From Pelagihabitans sp963760375 (GTDB lineage: Bacteria; Bacteroidota; Bacteroidia; Flavobacteriales; Flavobacteriaceae), in NCBI GenBank assembly GCA_963760375.1, contig CAVXCS010000005.1, positions 620,001 through 684,000 on the forward strand: 64,000 nucleotides of DNA, given 5' to 3'. The position numbers were made by a program, and so were the translations under genes. Within the stretch, counting starts at the first letter, position 1. The number at the start of each line of letters is the position of its first letter. Under the pieces are notes generated by a model. That model had not been told where the DNA came from, ran no database searches, and was given only the letters and a program-made list of their open reading frames with translations. Below, piece after piece: positions 38,204 to 45,051 of the stretch.

Positions 38204-38227
38204 GGTGTCCTATTACGTGTCCTGTTT
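38204..38227 (+). repeat. Tandem 12-bp arm-type repeats near attL
   Basis: GGTGTCCTATTA followed directly by CGTGTCCTGTTT. Same orientation and consensus as the pair near attR. Confidence 0.65.
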
Positions 38228-38774
38228 TACCTATTAGTTCTGCCAGGCTTTATTTTTATTTAGGTTGCCATTTTTGGTTCGAATGGAACCCGGACGAGCA
38301 AAGGGATTTCAAAAAATGGACCTTTGAGCGCTAAAAAACATGAAAATCAAGGATTTAAATGATTCTTGATTTCATTTGAATAGTTTTATAGCCATATTTG
38401 AAAATGTTCATCGGCATCCAATTTTAGGTAGGATTTTGTAAAACGCACCGTAAATCATAATTCACTTTCTTAGCGATTTGACTTTCATTTAACGGATTTA
38501 TCAACTAAAAAACTAACCTGATAAGGACAACTACTTTAGTCCTTCGTATACTTTTGTGTGCCTTATTCTTGAATACTTTGACAAGGAAGATTTATATCAA
38601 CTTTCCTTTTGCCCATACTTCTTAATGGTTTAGAATACAAATCGGTTTTCAAAAGATTCAAAACCCATATTCCTTTCATAATCAATTTGTTAAGGTAGGC
38701 AGTTCACCGTACGATCCATAACGTTTTCACACCATATCGACGAAGTGAATTGCAGGTGGGAGGGTAGCACATTT

Positions 38775-39689
38775 TTACTTTTTCAGTATTCTTTGTAATT
38801 GCCTCGCAGTTTTAAATCCACATTTGGAAGCAATGTACTCGATTGTATATTCAGGATTATTGAGCATAGTATTGGCAAATTCTTTTCTCAAAAGGGTTAG
38901 ATATTCCAATACTGTAGAACCGGTTTTTTCTTTAAAGACCCTGCTTAGGTTTCTAGGACTCATGCCGACCATTTCGGCAAGTGAATCAATACTGTTCTCT
39001 TTGGAAAGATTATCGATCATGTAATCCTGAACCGCATGAACCTGGGGATTGATATGATTCCTATAATCCAGATAAATGCTTTGCTGCTTATGAGATCCAC
39101 TTCTCCTATGATAAACAACAAGCCCCCGTGCCACCTTATGCGTAAAAAGCGCCCCTTTTAAATCTTCAAGAATGGCTAAAGACAAATCAATTCCGGCACT
39201 TATACCAGCACTAGTGTAAACATTATTACTTTTTATATAGAGGATATCAGAAATCACTTTCGCCTGCGGAAACTGAATTTGTAATGCATCCACCCTCCTC
39301 CAATGGGTAGTACATTCAGTATTTTTAAGCAAGCCAGCATGCCCCAAGGCAAAAGCACCGCTACAAATTGAACAAATTGTTATTCTCTTTTCTGAACACT
39401 CTTTTAGCCAGTCAAAGAATTCCCTTTCAGCTTTAAATGAAATGCTATTTACGTATTCATTATCCATCCCCGGCACAAAAACGAAATCGCCTTCTTTTAA
39501 TTTTGCGGTTTTATAATCGGGTATTTTTCCAAAGCCAAGACCAGCAGTGCTAATGGGTTCTTCGCGGTATTGATAAAATTCAATTTCAATTTCCAACCCA
39601 TAATTTTTCGCTTCGGTAAAAACCTGTGCCGGACCCGATAGGTCAAGTAATTCAACAGTTGGAGGGATAATAAAGGCTACCTTTTTCAT
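38775..39689 (-). CDS. GlxA-type transcriptional regulator (DJ-1/PfpI + AraC HTH)
   Basis: A 304-residue regulator. Residues ~1-190 form a DJ-1/PfpI-like domain with the nucleophile-elbow segment ICSICSGAFALGHAGLL. Residues ~210-304 form an AraC double HTH (ENSIDSLAEMVGMSPRNLSRVF, then IEYIASKCGFKTARQLQ). Such proteins sense small molecules or thiol state and activate nearby genes. It is the last minus-strand gene of the island, separated from the metallothionein-like gene by a terminator, so it is probably a separate unit. Its target is unknown. Confidence 0.9.
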   Translation of the reverse strand: MKKVAFIIPPTVELLDLSGPAQVFTEAKNYGLEIEIEFYQYREEPISTAGLGFGKIPDYKTAKLKEGDFVFVPGMDNEYVNSISFKAEREFFDWLKECSEKRITICSICSGAFALGHAGLLKNTECTTHWRRVDALQIQFPQAKVISDILYIKSNNVYTSAGISAGIDLSLAILEDLKGALFTHKVARGLVVYHRRSGSHKQQSIYLDYRNHINPQVHAVQDYMIDNLSKENSIDSLAEMVGMSPRNLSRVFKEKTGSTVLEYLTLLRKEFANTMLNNPEYTIEYIASKCGFKTARQLQRILKK

Positions 39690-39835
39690 GTTTTTGTAAG
39701 TTTAATTATGTGGTAAAGGTAAGGGTAGACTAAAATCTAAAACGGACAAAACAACGTCAGTTACAGTCAATCAGATCGGAGTTTGCTTAACAATAAAGAT
39801 TAAAGGAATTGCAATAACATTAAAAGATAATAAAA

Positions 39836-39863
39836 AAAAGCCGCCCACAAAGGAACGGCTTTT
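39836..39863 (-). terminator. Terminator after the Cys-rich peptide gene
   Basis: AAAAGCCG (39836-39843) pairs with CGGCTTTT (39856-39863). On the minus strand the stem is followed by a T tract. It closes the five-gene operon. Confidence 0.8.
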
Positions 39864-39883
39864 AACATTTGGGCGGGATGTAC

Positions 39884-40006
39884 TTAAATGCAATTTGCGC
39901 AAGTACATGTAGACCCACAATTACAATTGGTACAGGTACAATTAGGATTACTACATTTTACCATGTCCGTTTTTTGAGCGCTTGTGCCCATTGTTGTTGA
40001 TTTCAT
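39884..40006 (-). CDS. Metallothionein-like Cys-rich peptide (40 aa, 8 Cys)
   Basis: ATG at 40006 to TAA at 39886-39884. Eight cysteines at residues 18, 23, 25, 28, 30, 34, 36 and 39, giving CxCxxCxCxxxCxCxxC after an 17-residue Ser/Thr-rich lead; no aromatic residues and no His. The segment CNCGSTCTCANC closely matches the CNCGSGCSCSNC core of Neurospora copper metallothionein as I remember it. I infer thiolate binding of Cu(I) or another soft metal in the cytoplasm. It lies 95 bp after a regulator with an HMA-like CxxC segment and ends at a terminator. It does not look like the SmtA/BmtA type, which has His ligands and a zinc-finger fold. Confidence 0.8.
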   Translation of the reverse strand: MKSTTMGTSAQKTDMVKCSNPNCTCTNCNCGSTCTCANCI

Positions 40007-40101
40007 AATGAATGTTTTTAATTGTTTTTATTAATGCAAAAGTAGATTACCCCCCAATGGTTATCGTTATACTACTTTGGGATAGGTTTGTATAATTTTG
40101 G

Positions 40102-40668
40102 TTAGATCTTATCGAGTGAACTGCGCTTTAGAATACCAATCCCCTTAAACAAAGAGGGTGTTGTGCCGGTTACTTTTTTAAACTGGGTTGAAAGATGGGC
40201 AACACTACTATATTCGAGTTCATAAGCGATTTGGGATAATGTAAGTTGACCGTCCATCAAGAGTTCTTTTGCTTTTTCGATTCGTTGTTCAATAAAATAA
40301 TTTTCAATAGTTCTTCCTTCTGTAGATGAAAATAAACTGCTCAGGTAGGTGTATTCAAGATTCACATGGTCGGAGATATAATGGGAAAGTTTTACTTTAT
40401 TTTCTTGTTCAATTACTTCATTTCTGGCTCTCTTAATCACCAAATGCTTTATATTTTCAATTAATCTGGTATTTCGGTTATCAATTATTTCAAAACCTAT
40501 TTTGTTAAATCGTATTACCAAACGTTCTTCCTGGTCTTGGGTCAGTTTATCGTGCAATTGGATTTCGCCATAAATTACTTTTTGCACAGGTATTGTTTCA
40601 TTTTGTAAAATATCCTCAACGGCAAGAACACACCGATGACAGACCATATTTTTAATGTGAAGCTTCAT
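40102..40668 (-). CDS. AraC regulator with HMA-like metal-binding N-terminus
   Basis: A 188-residue protein. The N-terminal ~65 residues look like a heavy-metal-associated domain: MKLHIKNMVCHRCVLAVEDIL, with Cys10 and Cys13 as CxxC. The C-terminal ~100 residues are an AraC HTH pair (LTLSQIAYELEYSSVAHLSTQFKK and flanks). This fusion suggests a regulator switched by Cu(I) or a similar ion. It lies between the DUF3703-like gene (36 bp) and the metallothionein-like gene (95 bp) on the same strand, so it probably regulates its own operon. Confidence 0.85.
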   Translation of the reverse strand: MKLHIKNMVCHRCVLAVEDILQNETIPVQKVIYGEIQLHDKLTQDQEERLVIRFNKIGFEIIDNRNTRLIENIKHLVIKRARNEVIEQENKVKLSHYISDHVNLEYTYLSSLFSSTEGRTIENYFIEQRIEKAKELLMDGQLTLSQIAYELEYSSVAHLSTQFKKVTGTTPSLFKGIGILKRSSLDKI

Positions 40669-40704
40669 AATCTTAGTTTAAACAGTTTTATAATGATAAA
40701 TATT

Positions 40705-41076
40705 TTAAAGATCTTGATAAGGTCTCATAATATTTTTTAACTCTTCAGGAATTTCCATTATTCTCAAGGGGGGTACATTGGCCCCGCCGGTATTTCCCAC
40801 AGGAATTTTGCCAACAAAAGATTTTACCCCTCCAAACAGGAGCCGGGGCAGTTGTCCCAGTATTTCTTTCTTATTCTTGATTTTAATTCCAAACCTGAGC
40901 ATCAACCAATGCACATGGGTATGTTGCACAAACCATGGCTGGCCAATAATATGGGCCCTTTCAAGCTGTCTCCAGGCATGCTGTAAATCAGCTTTGGAAG
41001 TTTCATTTTTATAATTTTCAAGTTCCTGTCGGTAATATACTTTTAAACCCTCGGGCATTGTCCAATAAAATTTCAT
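40705..41076 (-). CDS. DUF3703-like small protein
   Basis: A 123-residue protein with the pattern I associate with DUF3703: a WRQLERAHIIGQPW block (residues ~35-48) followed by HTHVHWLMLRFG with closely spaced His residues. No membrane segment is clear. The His cluster could bind metal. Its start overlaps the stop of the preceding membrane-protein gene by ATGA, so the two are translationally coupled. Function unknown. Confidence 0.7.
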   Translation of the reverse strand: MKFYWTMPEGLKVYYRQELENYKNETSKADLQHAWRQLERAHIIGQPWFVQHTHVHWLMLRFGIKIKNKKEILGQLPRLLFGGVKSFVGKIPVGNTGGANVPPLRIMEIPEELKNIMRPYQDL

Positions 41077-41498
41077 AAAAATGATTTTCCAGCCGGCCTT
41101 AATCGGCCAGGCTTATTAACGATTCTATAATGAAGCAATGCTAAATAAATACCAATAGTAAAATCTATAGATAAGCAGAACAGGTCATAATGCGGTGGAA
41201 TTAAATCCGGACCTGGCATTAACTTGTAAAGTATGTCCCAGCTTCCATGCAGAAAATAACCGGTTGCCAGAATGTACAGGTTCTTTTTAACTCCATAATA
41301 GGCAAAAAACAAAAAGAAAATAGCCTGAACTGCAGTCAGAATTAACGTTTGAAGATCTGTCCAGGTAAAACCAACATAAAGGAATCCAATTCCTGAAAGG
41401 ATAAGACCATAAATTATTCTTTTGTCCAGATGCTTCATTATACAAAACAGTAAAATGATTATAATTCCCGAAGAAATTCCAATAATTATTGCATTCAT
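41073..41498 (-). CDS. DUF6010-like integral membrane protein
   Basis: A 141-residue protein with about four to five membrane helices and a conserved-looking LHGSWDILYKLMPGP segment near residue 85-100. I associate this with the DUF6010 family, function unknown. It is coupled by ATGA overlap to the DUF3703-like gene and follows the cyclase-YHS gene by 41 bp. Confidence 0.7.
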   Translation of the reverse strand: MNAIIIGISSGIIIILLFCIMKHLDKRIIYGLILSGIGFLYVGFTWTDLQTLILTAVQAIFFLFFAYYGVKKNLYILATGYFLHGSWDILYKLMPGPDLIPPHYDLFCLSIDFTIGIYLALLHYRIVNKPGRLRPAGKSFL

Positions 41499-41539
41499 AG
41501 TAGAGTATTTATTAGATTTAATTACAAAATTTGCTTATT

Positions 41540-42202
41540 TCAAACGAATTCATATTTTTCTTTAGATTGAGCAAAACTATTATTTGATTGATATTCTTCA
41601 AGGCATTGTGAAGAGCAAAAATAAAGTTCATCTTCATTTGGATGATGAATCGCATTTTGGGGATTTACTATTAGCATGCGACAAACCGGATCGATATAAT
41701 TGGTCTTTGTTTTTTCCATATCAATTTCAAAAATTTCTCTTGGGCCATTGATGTTTTTAAAAAGATGTCTGCCTTTGGATCTAAATGCACAGATAGATTT
41801 ATCCGCTAATGACTTTACAAAGTCATCGGAACACCAAAAGGTGCCTGCTACAGCTTGAGCGGCAATTCTGGACACTAGATTTATAGTAGATCCAAAATAA
41901 TTATCGGCCCTCTCCAAAACTCTACCATAATGCAATCCCCCATGTACCTGAAGAAAATTCTCTTCTGTTATGGTATTGGCTTCTAATTTAAGGGCTGTAG
42001 CAAGTAAAAAATCTGGATATTCAGAAACGAACATTAGTTCATCCCCTGTGCGTTGATGCAGTTTACTGTCCCCGACCAGGCAACTTTGGGCGATACTAAT
42101 ATATTTATCAATTAAATTGGCCGCCGACATCGCGCCATGTATTTCAGTGAGTGCAGTGTACCCCGATAAATCTGCCATTAGAATAGCGATATTTTTTTCC
42201 AT
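41540..42202 (-). CDS. Class III adenylate/guanylate cyclase-like domain fused to YHS domain
   Basis: A 220-residue protein from the ATG at 42202 (an ATG at 42277 is open but gives no family sequence). Residues ~3-160 form a class III nucleotide cyclase catalytic domain with metal-binding Asp11 (ADLSGYT) and Asp54 (RTGDELMF), and NYFGSTINLVSRIA. Residues 171-204 form a YHS domain (DPVCRML...FCSSQC) with Cys174, Cys196 and Cys200 as likely metal ligands. It could make a cyclic nucleotide in response to metal. No cAMP receptor is in the window. It is the first gene of the island operon. Confidence 0.85.
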   Translation of the reverse strand: MEKNIAILMADLSGYTALTEIHGAMSAANLIDKYISIAQSCLVGDSKLHQRTGDELMFVSEYPDFLLATALKLEANTITEENFLQVHGGLHYGRVLERADNYFGSTINLVSRIAAQAVAGTFWCSDDFVKSLADKSICAFRSKGRHLFKNINGPREIFEIDMEKTKTNYIDPVCRMLIVNPQNAIHHPNEDELYFCSSQCLEEYQSNNSFAQSKEKYEFV

Positions 42203-42658
42203 TGTCGATGTTTTAGAATACAAATGTACCCAGGCTTTTAACCCTGCAACGGACAGCAAGATGTCAAAAACGGACACTCTTTCTATTGTTTATACAATAA
42301 CTAGAAGCCTGCTCACCAGTCCAAATGAATAACGATGAACAATACAGAAGTTTTTCAGGTAACATCTTATAGGTTATCGCACTGTATTCGAGTAAGAAAA
42401 CATCCTGAGTGGTGGATGCCCCTTAAAAATGAAGGAATGGTTGTTACAACTCAGGTATTTAAGGCTCGTAATTTCGAAAAGAGATACCGCTAGGAACAAT
42501 TCATAATTATTAAACTCATTTAAATCCATTTGACATTCCTTTCCTATATTTATAATACGAAAGCATCAAAACGCTGATGAGGATGTCCTATTTGATGTCC
42601 TATTTGGTAAAATTGTGATAAAATATTGGTTTACAAGGGGTTAGGATAAAAGAATCAC
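42203..42658. other. Right end of the island, non-coding
   Basis: About 450 bp with the upstream region of the cyclase-YHS gene and the arm-type repeats at 42582-42605. No gene is supported. Confidence 0.5.
42582..42605 (+). repeat. Tandem 12-bp arm-type repeats near attR
   Basis: GATGTCCTATTT twice in perfect tandem, matching the degenerate pair at 38204-38227 in the same orientation, 53 bp before attR. Confidence 0.7.
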
Positions 42659-42675
42659 ATCCTGCCACCCCGACT
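42659..42675. other. Right attachment site (attR), tRNA-Pro 3'-end remnant
   Basis: 17-bp copy of the tRNA-Pro 3' end, ATCCTGCCACCCCGACT, with no tRNA body before it. Confidence 0.75.
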
Positions 42676-42685
42676 TTTTGATTTC

Positions 42686-42719
42686 AAAACCCTGATCATC
42701 AATTGATGATCAGGGTTTT
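42686..42719. terminator. Palindromic terminator next to attR
   Basis: Perfect palindrome AAAACCCTGATCATC... ending in GGGTTTT. It is similar to 38116-38147 and is probably the original terminator of tRNA-Pro before integration. Confidence 0.75.
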
Positions 42720-42739
42720 TTGTTTTAAGAAAATGTTGG

Positions 42740-42949
42740 TCATTGTTTTTTCGTGCCCACAAATCGCTTCTTCATGGAAACCAAGATACCGACCAAGACC
42801 CCGATTCCAAAACTTCCCAATATCAGAAGCACCCGAGACATGGAGATTTTCCATACAAAGAACTTAACATCGGTTACTACGGCATTCTGGAGCGAGAATA
42901 CCACGATCAAAATGATAAAAAGGATGGCGACTATGGTCTTGAACTTCAT
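42740..42949 (-). CDS. Small LapA-like membrane protein
   Basis: A 69-residue protein with two membrane helices (residues ~5-22 and ~40-58), the first containing VVFSLQNAVVTDVKFFVW, and a basic tail. This is the usual LapA/DUF1049 layout; the family is linked to LPS assembly with LapB in enterobacteria. It stands just outside the island, 123 bp after the antiporter gene. Confidence 0.8.
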   Translation of the reverse strand: MKFKTIVAILFIILIVVFSLQNAVVTDVKFFVWKISMSRVLLILGSFGIGVLVGILVSMKKRFVGTKKQ

Positions 42950-43072
42950 GGTTTAAGTAAAAAGAGTTTTAAGGCCTTCAGTAAAACGATAACTACCGCT
43001 TTAAAACCGTTCCTAGTATTTATACACATAAACATGAAATGGTCATATCATCATGATCAAGCTCGGATACCC

Positions 43073-44335
43073 TTACTGCTGGTCTATGGTCGGTGCTTTC
43101 CAACTGATGGAACCCACTTTTCTTGACTTTGCCAAATCAATGGCCTTGGCACTTCTGCGTTTGTCGTAGATCATGGCGAAGGTCATGATGAGACTGGTGC
43201 CAATGATGACAAAGAGCAGAATGCCGTGGTTGAACTCGGCAATCTGAGCCTCCAATGGTATGGCATAGAACAGCAGTACCGTAATCAGACCCCTTGGCGC
43301 GATGAACAGTTGGGGAATTACATCCTTGCCTACAAAAAGGAGCAACAACACGTAGCGAATCGCATAGATGGATGCGATGATCAACGTACTGATCAAGGCT
43401 ACGTTCAAATCGAACAATGAAGTGATCGCTATGGTCAGACCGAAGATGACGAAGAAAAAGGTGCGTACCACAAAGGCCGTCTCGGCGGTGATGGTATGCA
43501 GTTCATGATAAATGTGGTGGGCCTTTTTAAAATCTAGATATTTGGCCAATTTGCCTTGGAAAAATACCTTCATATTGGCAATGACAAGTCCAAATATCAG
43601 GATAATGATCAAGGAGGAAAGGTGCATTTTTTTACCTACGGCATAGAGCAGCAGCAATACTGCAATGAGCAGGAATAACTTGACATTGCTCTTGATGTGC
43701 TGAAATATCATGATGATGGCATAGCTCGCCACAAGTGCTATCACGATGGTCAGAATCAGGTTGCCCGAAAATCCGACAATACCCGAATCTTCGGCCGGGT
43801 TCAGTTTTCCCGTCAGGAAATAGAACATCATAATACCGATAATATCGGAAAAGGTACTTTCATAAATATGGAATTCCTTTTTATGTTCCTTCAAACCGGT
43901 GACACTGGGAATGATGATGGCACTGGAAAGGATCGACAAGGGCGTTGCATACAACCATGCCGATTGCATGGTCATGCTGGGTATGAACTGATAGAGTATC
44001 AAGGCGGCCACCCATGCCGATGCCACAAGGCCTATAATGGCCACGGCCATCGATTTGAGGATGGGCATCAATTTCTCCCTTTTAAGTTCCAGTTCCAGAG
44101 CTGCCTCGAGCACGATCATGATCAACCCAACAATCCCCAATATTTCAAGTATGGGAAAAAAATTCATTTCCACGGCGCTGGCAAATTGGAGCGCGTACTG
44201 CAAGCCTACACCAAGCACAATGAGCATCAGTACGGCCGGAATATTGGTACGTTTGGAAATGCCATTGAACATAAAAGAGAATATAATGATCAACGATACT
44301 TCTATGATAAGGTTGTATGAAGAAATGATTTCCAT
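43073..44335 (-). CDS. CPA-family cation/proton antiporter
   Basis: A 420-residue protein with about 12 membrane helices. The family region around LYATPLSILSSAIIIPS and then ESTFSDIIGIMMFYFL contains the transport Asp in the FSD motif. No C-terminal TrkA/RCK domain is present. It exchanges Na+ or K+ for H+ across the inner membrane. It follows the MscS-like gene with a 2-bp gap and is the third gene of a tight operon headed by a large NTPase. Confidence 0.9.
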   Translation of the reverse strand: MEIISSYNLIIEVSLIIIFSFMFNGISKRTNIPAVLMLIVLGVGLQYALQFASAVEMNFFPILEILGIVGLIMIVLEAALELELKREKLMPILKSMAVAIIGLVASAWVAALILYQFIPSMTMQSAWLYATPLSILSSAIIIPSVTGLKEHKKEFHIYESTFSDIIGIMMFYFLTGKLNPAEDSGIVGFSGNLILTIVIALVASYAIIMIFQHIKSNVKLFLLIAVLLLLYAVGKKMHLSSLIIILIFGLVIANMKVFFQGKLAKYLDFKKAHHIYHELHTITAETAFVVRTFFFVIFGLTIAITSLFDLNVALISTLIIASIYAIRYVLLLLFVGKDVIPQLFIAPRGLITVLLFYAIPLEAQIAEFNHGILLFVIIGTSLIMTFAMIYDKRRSAKAIDLAKSRKVGSISWKAPTIDQQ

Positions 44336-44337
44336 GG

Positions 44338-45051
44338 CTAATCGGTACTAAGGGTTAAACTTGTTTCTATGTCATGCGCATTCAAAAAGGCCAAGAGGTC
44401 TTCGGTGGTAGCACCTTTTTCAAGGGTGTATTGCAATCTGAGTAAACCACTACTTTCTGTTGATTTGACTATCGGTACTTGGTCGAAATCGAGAATGGGA
44501 TTTTCGAAAAGAAGATCAAGTATGGCATCTTTCTCCATGGTAGTATGTAAATAAACGGTTTGTCGCAAGGTGGTATCCGTTGCGGCATTTACTGAAAAAC
44601 CATGCCGTTCTATGGCCTGATACCCCAAAAATCTTTCTCCCGATTCGGTGTTCAGGATCAAGCCAAAAGCCAGCAGTTTGCTCAGCTCACCGCCAAGGTC
44701 GTCAGTGGTTATTTGAACACCGATTTCTACCAAGGGGTTGGTCTTGAAAAAAAGGCCGCTGATATAATTTCTTATGTGTTGATACCCGAATACAGCGAGT
44801 ATGACGAGTAACATTCCGTGCGTGATATAATTGATCGAAATAAAGTCAAGCAGCAGTATCACAAAAGCGACGGGCTTGTACAACATCAAAAGTTTGTCAA
44901 AGAACAGGGCTACCTTTTTGTTGGTCACATTTCGTCTCGCAAAACTCTTGATAACGAACGAAATGGACTTTAACGCCCAATACAGGGCTATCAGTACCAG
45001 AAATAGATACAAAAGCCCTTTCCAAGAATAAAATGCAGTGATATCTTCCAT
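44338..45051 (-). CDS. MscS-like membrane protein
   Basis: A 237-residue protein with three membrane helices (~10-30, ~52-70, ~74-88), then a beta-rich cytoplasmic part. The stretch QHIRNYISGLFFKTNPLVEIG and the following strand pattern match the MscS pore-helix-to-beta-domain transition (NFxxGL...). The rest is shorter and more divergent than classic MscS. A small-conductance or regulatory channel is likely. It starts immediately after the NTPase gene's stop codon, with no gap. Confidence 0.7.
   Translation of the reverse strand: MEDITAFYSWKGLLYLFLVLIALYWALKSISFVIKSFARRNVTNKKVALFFDKLLMLYKPVAFVILLLDFISINYITHGMLLVILAVFGYQHIRNYISGLFFKTNPLVEIGVQITTDDLGGELSKLLAFGLILNTESGERFLGYQAIERHGFSVNAATDTTLRQTVYLHTTMEKDAILDLLFENPILDFDQVPIVKSTESSGLLRLQYTLEKGATTEDLLAFLNAHDIETSLTLSTD

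Larger units (their letters stand above)
38106..38774. other. Left end of the island, non-coding
   Basis: About 670 bp containing the tRNA terminator and the arm-type repeats. The rest (38228-38774) is A+T-rich with no gene I can support. Confidence 0.5.
38089..42675. mobile_element. Integrative island at tRNA-Pro, no integrase inside
   Basis: The 17-bp sequence ATCCTGCCACCCCGACT at the end of tRNA-Pro (38089-38105) is repeated at 42659-42675, and each copy is followed by a similar palindromic terminator. Just inside each end is a tandem 12-bp repeat with consensus GRTGTCCTATTT (38204-38227 and 42582-42605), as expected for arm-type sites of a tyrosine recombinase. The enclosed DNA is visibly A+T-richer than its flanks. 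No integrase, relaxase or transposase gene is present, so it is either a decayed element or one mobilised in trans. Confidence 0.75.

Noticed and set aside
42302..42495. Small gene between the cyclase-YHS gene and attR
   Set aside because: All frames are broken after short stretches and nothing is recognisable.
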